Source: Vicinamibacterales bacterium
GTDB lineage: Bacteria; Acidobacteriota; Vicinamibacteria; Vicinamibacterales; UBA8438
DNA length: 16,855 nucleotides
Assembly: GCA_030745255.1 (NCBI GenBank)
Contig: JASLOY010000019.1
Coordinates: 1 to 16,855, forward strand
Direction: 5' to 3'
Shown: piece by piece, positions 1 through 6,634 of the stretch
Layout: each line of letters begins with the position of its first letter
Numbering within the stretch: the stretch's first letter is position 1
Program-made: the position numbers and the translations under genes
The notes under the pieces: generated by a model
Databases searched by the model: none
Seen by the model: only the letters and a program-made list of their open reading frames with translations
Told to the model about the DNA's origin: nothing

Positions 1-9
1 CGCGTCTGG

Positions 10-15
10 TACGAT
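10..15 (+). promoter_or_regulatory. -10 box of a predicted leaderless promoter for the PfkB kinase
   Basis: TACGAT, preceded by TGG (an extended -10 layout, TGN-TANNNT), ends 6 nt before the GTG at 22. Transcription would start at or next to the start codon. No Shine-Dalgarno sequence is visible before that GTG. The window edge hides any -35 element. Confidence 0.45.
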
Positions 16-21
16 CCCGGC

Positions 22-975
22 GTGGAGTTGCCGATTGCGCTTGGCCCCGTGGTTGCCAACGGAGTCGATGTCGTCGGGTTCGGCCTCAACACCATCGACA
101 TGATCGCGGTCGTCGGTCAGTATCCGGCTCCGGACACCAAGCAGCCGCTGGCCGATTTCGTCGAGCGTCCGGGTGGACAGGCCGCGACCGCCATGACCGC
201 CTGCGCCCGTCTCGGGTGGCGCGCGCGGTATGTCGGCCGATTTGGGAATGATGCCAGGGGACGCCTGGCCCGCGTGACGCTCGAGCGAGACGGGGTCGAT
301 CTGTCCGCCTGCGAAGTCGTGGCCGCAACGCAACCATTCTCGCTGATCCTCGTCGACGGGGAGGGGAGACGCACCGTCATGTGGAGGCGGGCGTCTGGGC
401 TCAATCTGGCCGCAGCCGACGTCAGCCCTCAGGTGGTCACCTCTGGTCGCGTCCTGCTGGTCGATTGCTACCAGACTGCCGCGGCGACCCGAGCGGCCGC
501 GTGTGCACGCCGTGCCGGAGTGCCGACCATGATCGACGTGGAAGCGGTGCGACCCGGTATCGAAGACTTGCTCTCGGAAGTTGACTTGATCGTCACGGCC
601 CGATCGTTTCCCGAGGCGTTCACGGGTGTCTCCGGGATCGGTTCGGCCCTCGAGGCGATGGCTCGGCGATTCAAAGCGGCCCTGGTCTGTGCGACGCTCG
701 GAGCAGAGGGGAGCCTAGCGATCGTGGGAGGGGCGGAGATTCAGACGCCCGGTTTCCGCGTGCCGGTCGTCGACACGACGGGCGCGGGTGACGTCTTCCG
801 CGGGGGCTTCATCGCCGGCTGGTTAGCGGCCGGGTCTCGGCCCCAGGCCGAGGACGTCTTGACGTATGCCAACGCCGTCGCGGCGTTGAAGTGCGGGGCG
901 CTTGGCGCCCGAACCGCCATCCCGGAACGCCCGCAGGTCCAGCGCCTCCTGGCCGCGACGGGACGCGGGATGTAA
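22..975 (+). CDS. PfkB/ribokinase-family carbohydrate kinase
   Basis: This is probably a cytosolic ATP-dependent kinase phosphorylating a sugar or nucleoside; the substrate cannot be read from the sequence. From the GTG at 22 it has 317 residues, the usual family size. The first PfkB signature region is GGQAATA (about residues 51-57) followed by GRFGND. The second is DTTGAGD (251-257), whose last Asp is the catalytic base and whose GAGD forms the anion hole. The GLNTID opening and the ALKCGALGARTAIP tail are typical of ribokinase-like members. The frame is open back to the window edge, so an earlier start cannot be excluded, but the TACGAT box 6 nt upstream supports a leaderless GTG start. 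It stands alone: the next 546 bp hold only gene remnants. The family call is firm and the substrate unknown. Confidence 0.9.
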   Translation: MELPIALGPVVANGVDVVGFGLNTIDMIAVVGQYPAPDTKQPLADFVERPGGQAATAMTACARLGWRARYVGRFGNDARGRLARVTLERDGVDLSACEVVAATQPFSLILVDGEGRRTVMWRRASGLNLAAADVSPQVVTSGRVLLVDCYQTAAATRAAACARRAGVPTMIDVEAVRPGIEDLLSEVDLIVTARSFPEAFTGVSGIGSALEAMARRFKAALVCATLGAEGSLAIVGGAEIQTPGFRVPVVDTTGAGDVFRGGFIAGWLAAGSRPQAEDVLTYANAVAALKCGALGARTAIPERPQVQRLLAATGRGM

Positions 976-1000
976 CGTGTGGCCCGGCAGCGGTCTAGGC

Positions 1001-1362
1001 TGTCTCGCCGGGAGTCCGGGCGCCTTCGACCTGTTCGTCGTGTTGCACCGGCGTGCGGTCTACCGACACTGCTCTCGCTTCGTGGGCAACCACGAGGACG
1101 GGTCCGATCTGTCGCAAAAGATCGTTCTGCGGGCGCACAGAGGGCTGACGCGAATCCGCGCGAAGTCCTCTCTGTCGACCTGCTGTACCGCATCGGCGTC
1201 AACGTGTGCCTGAACCGGGTCAGCGCGAAACGGCATGCGACCGAGCCGCTGGAGCTCAATCGCCAACGAGATCCCAGCGCGGTCGCTCCGGTGGAGGACA
1301 TCGATCGCGGCGCGCCATTCAGCGTCTGGAGACACGCCAGCAGGTCAGCGATGAGGAGATAG
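1001..1362 (+). pseudogene. Decayed ECF (RpoE-type) sigma-70 factor, frameshifted and truncated
   Basis: Reading from about 1001 gives an ECF region 2: AFDLFVVLHRRAVYR (starting at 1022), then FVGNHEDGSDLSQ, LRAHRGL and SSLST. At 1181-1182 the expected Trp codon (TGG) of the SSLSTWLYRIG motif has lost one base, and the frame changes. From 1183 the next frame continues exactly as expected with LYRIGVNVCLNRVSAK and then ATEPLEL, before drifting to a TAG at 1360-1362. No start codon or full N-terminus is visible, and the DNA-binding region 4 is absent. Intact relatives have about 190 residues and drive stress or envelope regulons. Several substitutions in the DLSQEVFLRA segment (here DLSQKIVLRA) also suggest relaxed selection. 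An assembly error could explain the single base, but not the missing ends. No anti-sigma gene is adjacent. Confidence 0.85.
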
Positions 1363-1490
1363 AGACCCGCCGGCTCCGCGAACTGGACGACCGTCGCGTA
1401 CAGGCGGCCGAGGCGGTTCGGGCGGCCTACGCCGATATCGACAGTGTGCTGGCGCCGCCCCACCTCGATAGCACCAGAGCGCGGACCCGG
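1314..1490 (+). pseudogene. Coding-like remnant, charged helical segment of unknown origin
   Basis: A third reading frame from about 1314 encodes a strongly amphipathic, Glu/Arg-rich helix: QRLETRQQVSDEEIETRRL, then VQAAEAVRAAYADIDSVLAP. This resembles the short helical tails or linkers of many bacterial proteins, with an LxxL...SDEExExRR layout. It has no credible start codon: upstream in this frame the sequence is out-of-frame sigma-factor DNA. It does not match sigma region 4, so it is probably the relic of a different gene fused by deletion to the ECF remnant. With the entry before it, it accounts for most of the 976-1521 stretch, where I see no intact gene. Confidence 0.35.
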
Positions 1491-1508
1491 TGTGCTCGGC
1501 ATAGCCGG

Positions 1509-1514
1509 TATACT
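1509..1514 (+). promoter_or_regulatory. -10 box (TATACT) of a predicted leaderless promoter
   Basis: TATACT differs from the TATAAT consensus at one base and ends 7 nt before the GTG at 1522, so the transcript should start at or within 1 nt of the start codon. No clear -35 is present at 1486-1491 (CCCGGT). The hexamer helped to choose the start of the following gene. Confidence 0.5.
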
Positions 1515-1521
1515 TGGACCC

Positions 1522-2184
1522 GTGAGTGTCAAGACCACCGGACCGGTATCAGGTTGCGCGAGGGGAGCGCTCTCTTTGCGCCGTCGCCTAGCAGCCCTGG
1601 GTGCAGCTAGCGGTATCGGCCTGGCGACCTTGGCCGCCAACGGGATGCAGACCGCCGATACGCTCACCTCCGACGATGGGGCCAAGCTGGAGGAAAAGCT
1701 CGTTTCCATTCTCCGACACGCTGACGCGGCAGATCCGCAGGAACAGATCACGTTGCTGCTGGAAGGCGAGATCAATGCATACCTCGGCTTCCAAGGAGCG
1801 GCGCGTCTTCCGACCGGTCTCACAGAACCGAAATTGCAAATTGGGGAAGGAGGACTCGTCTCGGCCGAGGCGGTCGTCGATCTGAACCATATCCGGGAGC
1901 AGCGCGAGCGCGGCTGGCTCGACCCGCTACAGTATCTCGTGGGACGGCTCCCGGTGACCGCCAGTGGCAGGATTCGGTCTGGGGACGGAGTGGCCGAGCT
2001 CGACATCGAGGCGGTAACGGTAGGTGGAGTTCCCGTGCCGGTGCAGGTGCTGCAAGAGCTGGTGGGCTACTACACGCGGACACCCGATCACCCCACCGGC
2101 ACCAGGCTTGATGAGCCGATTCCGCTCCCGTACCGGATCGCCGAACTGCGCCTGTCGCCGGGTCGGGCGGTCATCGTGCAGTAG
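1522..2184 (+). CDS. Predicted exported or membrane-anchored protein of unknown function
   Basis: The 220-residue product starts with a basic segment (RRR at 20-22), then a hydrophobic stretch (about 23-39) that could be an uncleaved anchor or signal peptide. The rest is a soluble extracytoplasmic domain. Its landmarks are LLEGEINAYL, PLQYLVGRLPVTASGRI, VGGVPVPVQVLQELVGYYTR and a C-terminal LPYRIAEL ending in AVIVQ. The layout (anchor, a helix with ExNAYL, then a beta-rich domain ending in VxxQ) recalls LmeA/YpmS-like lipid-binding folds, but this is only a resemblance and I assign no function. An in-frame ATG or GTG further upstream (frame open from 1444) is less likely, because the TATACT box lies 7 nt before this GTG and the upstream peptide overlaps the remnant region. 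The gene lies 48 nt upstream of recG on the same strand. Confidence 0.75.
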   Translation: MSVKTTGPVSGCARGALSLRRRLAALGAASGIGLATLAANGMQTADTLTSDDGAKLEEKLVSILRHADAADPQEQITLLLEGEINAYLGFQGAARLPTGLTEPKLQIGEGGLVSAEAVVDLNHIREQRERGWLDPLQYLVGRLPVTASGRIRSGDGVAELDIEAVTVGGVPVPVQVLQELVGYYTRTPDHPTGTRLDEPIPLPYRIAELRLSPGRAVIVQ

Positions 2185-2193
2185 GTGCTGCAC
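2176..2193 (+). other. Perfect 6-bp hairpin spanning the stop codon before recG
   Basis: GTGCAG (2176-2181) and CTGCAC (2188-2193) are exact inverted arms around a 6-nt loop that contains the TAG stop of the preceding gene. There is no T-tract after it, so it is not a canonical intrinsic terminator. It may be chance or a weak attenuation or mRNA-stability element. Confidence 0.25.
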
Positions 2194-2232
2194 GGGTGAT
2201 CGCCTGGGCGGATCGAGGCGGAGCAGTCCGAG

Positions 2233-4356
2233 GTGAGCCCCAATTCCACACGCCCCCCTCTCGGCGAGCTACTGCAGCGGGAGCTGCGGTTTCAAAAGGG
2301 CGTCGGGCCGCGGAGAGCTGCCGAGTTGGCCCGCACCGGGCTGCGCACGTGCGATGACCTCCTGCATCGATTCCCGATCCGCTTCGAGGATCGGAGCAAG
2401 CTCCAACGGTCTGCCGAGCTCCGGCCGGGCGACATGGCGGCGCTGTGTGGCGAGGTGGTCAGCGCCGGGCTGCGCCGAACCCGACGTCGTGGGTTCAGCT
2501 TGTTCGAAATGCTAGTTCGGGACGATGGCGGCATGTTCCGCGTCGTCTGGATGAATCAGCCGTTTCTGCAAGAGGTGTTCTCGTCGGGGCAACGGGTCGC
2601 TTTCTACGGCAAGGTTGAGTGGCGCGAACCGGGCGGTCTCCGGCTGACGAACCCGCAGTACGAGCTGGTCGACGGCGGGGAGGGCAACAACGACGAGGGC
2701 ATGCACACCGGCCGCATCGTCCCGATTTACGAACGCATCGGGTCTCTCACGACGAAGCAGCTCCGGCGCTTGGTCTATGACGTGCTGCGGCAGCTGCCGC
2801 CGGTGCTGGAGGATCCGCTCCCCCCGAAGCTCCGCGGGCGTCATGGATTGCCCGGCCTGCGTGATGCCCTCTGGGGCGCGCATTTTCCCGAGCCCGGAAC
2901 GGCGCTCGACCTGCTCGACCGGTTCCGGGCGCCGGCGCAGGTGCGGCTCATCCTCGAGGAGCTGTTCCTGTTTCAGCTTGGGCTCGGTCTCCGGCGGCGT
3001 GCGCGCGGCCAGGAGCGCAAGCCGCGCGTGATCCGAGTCGACGATGCGGTCCGGCAGGCGGCTCTGGCTGTATTGCCGTTCAGACTGACACCGGGACAGA
3101 AGACTGCCTTGCGGGCGCTCGTCGACGACATGTGCTCGCCTCGACCGATGAACCGCCTCCTGCAGGGTGACGTCGGGTGCGGCAAGACCATTGTGGCACT
3201 CCTGGCCGCACTCGTCGCAATGGAGAACGGGCTCCAGGTTGCCTTCATGGCGCCGACCGAGTTGTTGGCGGAGCAACACCATCTTTCCATCCGGAGGCTC
3301 CTCGCTCCCTCGCGATTCCAGGTCGTCTCGCTCACCGGTAGCGCGGGCGCGAAGGCGAGGCGGGAGGCGGTAACCGCAATCGAGACCGGCGCGGCCGATT
3401 TGGTGGTCGGCACCCATGCGCTGGTAGAGCGCGAGGTCCGGTTCCGAGAGCTCGGGCTGGTGGTGATCGATGAGCAGCACCGGTTCGGCGTACTGCAACG
3501 CGCCACGCTGCGAGACAAGGGGTGCCAGCCCGATGTGCTCGTGATGACGGCGACGCCGATCCCACGAACGCTGGCCCTGACCAGCTATGGCGATCTCGAC
3601 GTGTCGGTCATTCGAGATCTGCCGCCGGGGCGTCGGCCCGTGCGGACAAAGGTGGAGCCCGAGTCGAGACGGAAGGCGGTGTACGACTTCGTCCGGCGCC
3701 GGTTGCGGGCGGGGCGGCAGGCCTATGTAGTGTACCCGTTGGTGGAGGAGTCGGCCAAGATCGATCTGAAGGCGGCCACGGCCATGGCCGACACCCTGGC
3801 GACCTTGTTTCCCGACTACGCTGTCGGTCTGTTGCATGGCCGGATGAAATCCGAGGAACGCGACACCATCATGCGCCGCTTCGAGGCCGGCGACGTGCAG
3901 CTGCTGGTGGCGACGACGGTCGTCGAGGTGGGTGTCGACGTGCCGAACGCCGCCGTCATGGTGGTCGAGCACGCCGAACGATTCGGGCTGGCGCAGTTGC
4001 ACCAATTGCGGGGACGGGTCGGCCGCGGCGCGCACCAATCCTACTGCCGGCTCCTGTATCAGGGACCGTTGAGCGACATGGCGCGGGCTCGTCTCAAGGC
4101 GCTGGCCGGGACGTCGGATGGGTTCGAGATCGCCGAGCAGGATCTCCTGCTTCGCGGTCCGGGTGAGATGCTGGGCACGCGGCAGTCGGGCGTCCCCACG
4201 CTGCGCGTGGCGCACCTGATCCGCGACCACGGTCTCATGGAAACCGCTCGGCGTGAGGCTTTCGAGGCGCTACGGCAAGGCGACGTTTCGGCGCCGGTGC
4301 TCGCGCGTCTCGACGCCACCTGGATGGAGCGATTCGGGCTGGCGGGCGTGGGCTGA
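2233..4356 (+). CDS. recG: ATP-dependent DNA helicase RecG
   Basis: RecG is a monomeric superfamily 2 helicase that remodels stalled replication forks and branch-migrates Holliday junctions. The 707 residues match the usual length (about 690-780). The N-terminal wedge/OB region (about 20-150) begins FQKGVGPRRAAEL. Helicase motifs follow: Walker A GDVGCGKT (312-319), PTELLAEQH (341-349), DEQHRFG (413-419), TATPIPRTL (motif III region) and RGRVGRG (motif VI), then LLLRGPGEMLGTRQSG near the C-terminus, the TRG region typical of RecG. Cys replaces the more common Ser in Walker A. The GTG start has a GGAG sequence 9 nt upstream (2220-2223). It is the first gene of a tight operon; its TGA overlaps the rsmD ATG by one base. 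Confidence 0.97.
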   Translation: MSPNSTRPPLGELLQRELRFQKGVGPRRAAELARTGLRTCDDLLHRFPIRFEDRSKLQRSAELRPGDMAALCGEVVSAGLRRTRRRGFSLFEMLVRDDGGMFRVVWMNQPFLQEVFSSGQRVAFYGKVEWREPGGLRLTNPQYELVDGGEGNNDEGMHTGRIVPIYERIGSLTTKQLRRLVYDVLRQLPPVLEDPLPPKLRGRHGLPGLRDALWGAHFPEPGTALDLLDRFRAPAQVRLILEELFLFQLGLGLRRRARGQERKPRVIRVDDAVRQAALAVLPFRLTPGQKTALRALVDDMCSPRPMNRLLQGDVGCGKTIVALLAALVAMENGLQVAFMAPTELLAEQHHLSIRRLLAPSRFQVVSLTGSAGAKARREAVTAIETGAADLVVGTHALVEREVRFRELGLVVIDEQHRFGVLQRATLRDKGCQPDVLVMTATPIPRTLALTSYGDLDVSVIRDLPPGRRPVRTKVEPESRRKAVYDFVRRRLRAGRQAYVVYPLVEESAKIDLKAATAMADTLATLFPDYAVGLLHGRMKSEERDTIMRRFEAGDVQLLVATTVVEVGVDVPNAAVMVVEHAERFGLAQLHQLRGRVGRGAHQSYCRLLYQGPLSDMARARLKALAGTSDGFEIAEQDLLLRGPGEMLGTRQSGVPTLRVAHLIRDHGLMETARREAFEALRQGDVSAPVLARLDATWMERFGLAGVG

Positions 4357-4922
4357 TGCGCGTGATCGGTGGCACCCTCAAAGGACGGCGGTTGTTCTCG
4401 CCGCGCTGGGCAGGGCTACGCCCCACATCGGACCGGCTCCGTGAGACGTTGTTCAACGTGCTGGGTGCGCGTGTCGAAGACACGAGGGTGCTCGACGGAT
4501 GCGCCGGCACCGGGGCCGTAGGCATCGAGGCGTTGAGTCGTGGGGCCGAACACGTGGTCTTTGTCGAGCAGGATCCGCGGGCGGTCGCGCTGATCAGGCG
4601 CAACGTGGCGCACTGCGAACTGACCGACCGGTGCACCATCCGGCGTGCGGCTCTGCCGGCGGCGCTGGGGCGCGTTCCGGTGGAATCATTCGATCTCGTG
4701 CTGCTCGACCCCCCCTATGGCGCGTCGGACATCGGTGCGATACTGACGGCAGTTGCCATGCATCTGCGGCCACGGGGTCTGGTGGTGCTCGAGCGTGCGC
4801 GGCGTGACCCTCCCATCGTGGAGCCGGCCCTGGAGTCGCTTCGGGTGGTGCGTGCGGCGGATAGTGTTCTCGAACTGTATGCCCCGGCCACGCGCAGCCG
4901 GGAGGCGGACGGAACGGAGTGA
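4356..4922 (+). CDS. rsmD: 16S rRNA (guanine(966)-N2)-methyltransferase RsmD
   Basis: This SAM-dependent enzyme methylates N2 of G966 in 16S rRNA during 30S assembly. The 188-residue size is typical. It opens with MRVIGGTLKGRRL, followed by the RPTSDRLRETLFN segment (22-34). Motif I is VLDGCAGTGAVGIEAL (45-60), where most homologues read DLFAGTG. The catalytic motif IV is LLDPPY (116-121). The ATG overlaps the recG stop (TGATG), suggesting translational coupling. The rsmD-coaD pairing that follows is a very common bacterial arrangement and strengthens the call over other N6-adenine or guanine methyltransferases that share the DPPY motif. Confidence 0.95.
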   Translation: MRVIGGTLKGRRLFSPRWAGLRPTSDRLRETLFNVLGARVEDTRVLDGCAGTGAVGIEALSRGAEHVVFVEQDPRAVALIRRNVAHCELTDRCTIRRAALPAALGRVPVESFDLVLLDPPYGASDIGAILTAVAMHLRPRGLVVLERARRDPPIVEPALESLRVVRAADSVLELYAPATRSREADGTE

Positions 4923-4928
4923 AACGTC

Positions 4929-5444
4929 ATGACGAGCAACCCTTCTGCCCGGATAGCTGTCTACCCTGGCACATTCGATCCGCTGACAAATGGTCACGTT
5001 GACATCATTCAACGTGGGGCGGCGCTGTTCGACCGCATCGTCGTGGCGATTCTCGTCAACCCGGCCAAGGCCCCCCTGTTCACCGTCGAGGAGCGGGTGG
5101 AGATGACTCGAGCCGCCTTCAAGTCGCAACCCGACGTCGAGGTCGACACCTTTGATGGACTCCTGGTCGAGTATGCCCGGCAGCGTCAGGCGGCCGTGAT
5201 CGTTCGGGGGCTGCGAGCGATCTCCGACTTCGAGTTCGAGATGCAGATGGCACTGATGAACCGTCATCTGAGCTCGACCATCGAGACCGTGTTGATGATG
5301 CCGACCGAGGCCTACACCTATCTGAGCTCGCGGCTCGTCAAAGAGGTGTTTGCGCTTGGGGGATCGGTGCGGGGCCTGGTGCCGGATCTGGTGGAAGCTC
5401 GGCTGAGGGAGAAGACAGGCGTCGGGAGCGGGCTGCGTGTCTGA
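4929..5444 (+). CDS. coaD: Phosphopantetheine adenylyltransferase
   Basis: CoaD catalyses the penultimate step of coenzyme A synthesis, transferring AMP from ATP to 4'-phosphopantetheine. The 171-residue protein shows the nucleotidyltransferase signature PGTFDPLTNGHVDII (13-27, with the TxGH motif), VRGLRAISDFEFEMQMA in the middle and YTYLSSRLVKEV near the C-terminus, corresponding to the family ISSTLVKEV segment. The ATG is preceded by GGAG (4916-4919) with a 9-nt gap. It begins 6 nt after the rsmD stop and its last 8 nt overlap the next gene. The extra C-terminal residues compared with about 160-residue homologues are unremarkable. Confidence 0.97.
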   Translation: MTSNPSARIAVYPGTFDPLTNGHVDIIQRGAALFDRIVVAILVNPAKAPLFTVEERVEMTRAAFKSQPDVEVDTFDGLLVEYARQRQAAVIVRGLRAISDFEFEMQMALMNRHLSSTIETVLMMPTEAYTYLSSRLVKEVFALGGSVRGLVPDLVEARLREKTGVGSGLRV

Positions 5445-6621
5445 GGCCATACGCCTTGCCAACCGACTCGACAGGGTCCGCACGTCGCAGACACAGCAGG
5501 TGCTGGTGGCGGTCGAGCGGCTCCGGCGGCAGGGCGTCGAGGTCATCGACCTCGGTGCCGGTGAACCCGACTTCCCCACGCCACACCATGTGAAGGCTGC
5601 CGCGGCGGCAGCCATCGAGGACAACTTCACGAAGTACACCGCCGGTGCCGGAATCATCGGACTGCGGGAGGCGGTCGCGACCTACTACGCCGAACGATAC
5701 GGCGCGTCCTACGACGCGACCGGCGTCGTGGTGACCGCGGGTGGCAAACAGGCTCTCTACAACATCGCCGTGGCGTTGTTTGGGCCTGGCGACGAGGTGA
5801 TCACCCATGTTCCGGGGTGGCCGTCTATCGTCGAGCAAATCCATCTGGCCGGCGCCGAGCCGGTCCGCGTGCGTACATCGGCCGAAGAGGGGTTCGAGCT
5901 TCGGGCCGAATCGGTGCTCGAGGCGGTGACCCCTCGCACACGGGGCATCGTCATAAATAGTCCGGGCAACCCGACCGGCGCGGTGATGAACGAAGCCGAG
6001 CTGCACCGGCTGGCTGACGGGCTTGACGACCGTGACGTGTGGGTCGTCCTCGATCTGTGCTACGAACAGCTCATCTATGACGACACGCCGCACAATCTGC
6101 CCGGTGTCCTGCGCGATCGCCTGGGAGACCGGGCGTTGCTGGTCGGGTCCGCTTCGAAGAGCTATGCGATGACCGGGTGGCGCTGTGGGTGGCTTCTGGC
6201 GCCGGTCGCCGTGGCGGAGGCGGCGAACGCCGTGCAAAGCCACTCGACGTCGCACGCGACATCGATCACGCAGTACGCGACGCTGGCGGCGCTGACCGGT
6301 CCGCAGGCGTGCGTGGCCGCGATGCGCGATGAGTATCGGATCCGCCGCGACACCCTGTTCGACTGGATGAATTCAGACGCACGCTTTCGCGTGGTTCGGC
6401 CAGCCGGGGCGTTCTACCTGTTTCCCAACATCTCCGAACTGCTCTCGCCCGACGAGCGGCGCACCTCCGCCGATCTTGCGCTGGCGCTCCTCGACGAGGC
6501 GCACGTGGCGGTGACGCCAGGCGAAGCGTTCGACGCACCCGGTTTCATCCGTGTCTCCTACGCCGCTTCGATGGAGCAGCTTCGTGAGGCGTGGACACGG
6601 ATTCAGCGTTTTCTTGGATAG
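5437..6621 (+). CDS. Class I/II pyridoxal-phosphate aminotransferase (aspartate/prephenate type)
   Basis: This fold type I PLP enzyme of 394 residues belongs to the aspartate aminotransferase superfamily, subgroup I-beta/I-gamma by appearance. Visible elements: LGAGEPDFPTP (39-49); substrate-region KYTAGAGIIGLREAV; PLP-contacting NSPGNPTG (174-181, with Asn178); Asp206 and Tyr209 in VVLDLCYEQLIYD; the Schiff-base lysine Lys241 in SASKSYAMTGWRCGW; and the substrate-carboxylate Arg372 in FIRVSYA. The GTG start overlaps the coaD end by 8 nt (GTGTCTGA), so translation is probably coupled. Acidobacterial and alphaproteobacterial relatives act on aspartate, prephenate or similar acids. The PGWPSI segment in place of the usual PxWxSY makes the exact substrate uncertain. 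It is the last gene of the operon and meets the convergent glycosyltransferase gene 13 nt later, with no obvious terminator hairpin. Confidence 0.92.
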   Translation: MSEAIRLANRLDRVRTSQTQQVLVAVERLRRQGVEVIDLGAGEPDFPTPHHVKAAAAAAIEDNFTKYTAGAGIIGLREAVATYYAERYGASYDATGVVVTAGGKQALYNIAVALFGPGDEVITHVPGWPSIVEQIHLAGAEPVRVRTSAEEGFELRAESVLEAVTPRTRGIVINSPGNPTGAVMNEAELHRLADGLDDRDVWVVLDLCYEQLIYDDTPHNLPGVLRDRLGDRALLVGSASKSYAMTGWRCGWLLAPVAVAEAANAVQSHSTSHATSITQYATLAALTGPQACVAAMRDEYRIRRDTLFDWMNSDARFRVVRPAGAFYLFPNISELLSPDERRTSADLALALLDEAHVAVTPGEAFDAPGFIRVSYAASMEQLREAWTRIQRFLG

Positions 6622-6634
6622 GACACCGCCATGT

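Noticed and set aside
741..2006. 421-codon minus-strand open frame across the kinase end, sigma remnant and orphan gene
   Set aside because: It crosses three unrelated plus-strand coding segments, and its product is Arg/Ser/Pro-rich low complexity. The plus strand explains the sequence better.
2512..4230. 572-codon minus-strand open frame opposite recG
   Set aside because: It lies wholly inside a complete recG reading frame, and its product is His/Arg/Gln-rich with no domain. Long antisense frames are expected in GC-rich codon-biased DNA.
6622..6634. Terminator between the convergent aminotransferase and glycosyltransferase genes
   Set aside because: The gap is only 13 nt, and I could find no stem-loop or T-tract in or around it.
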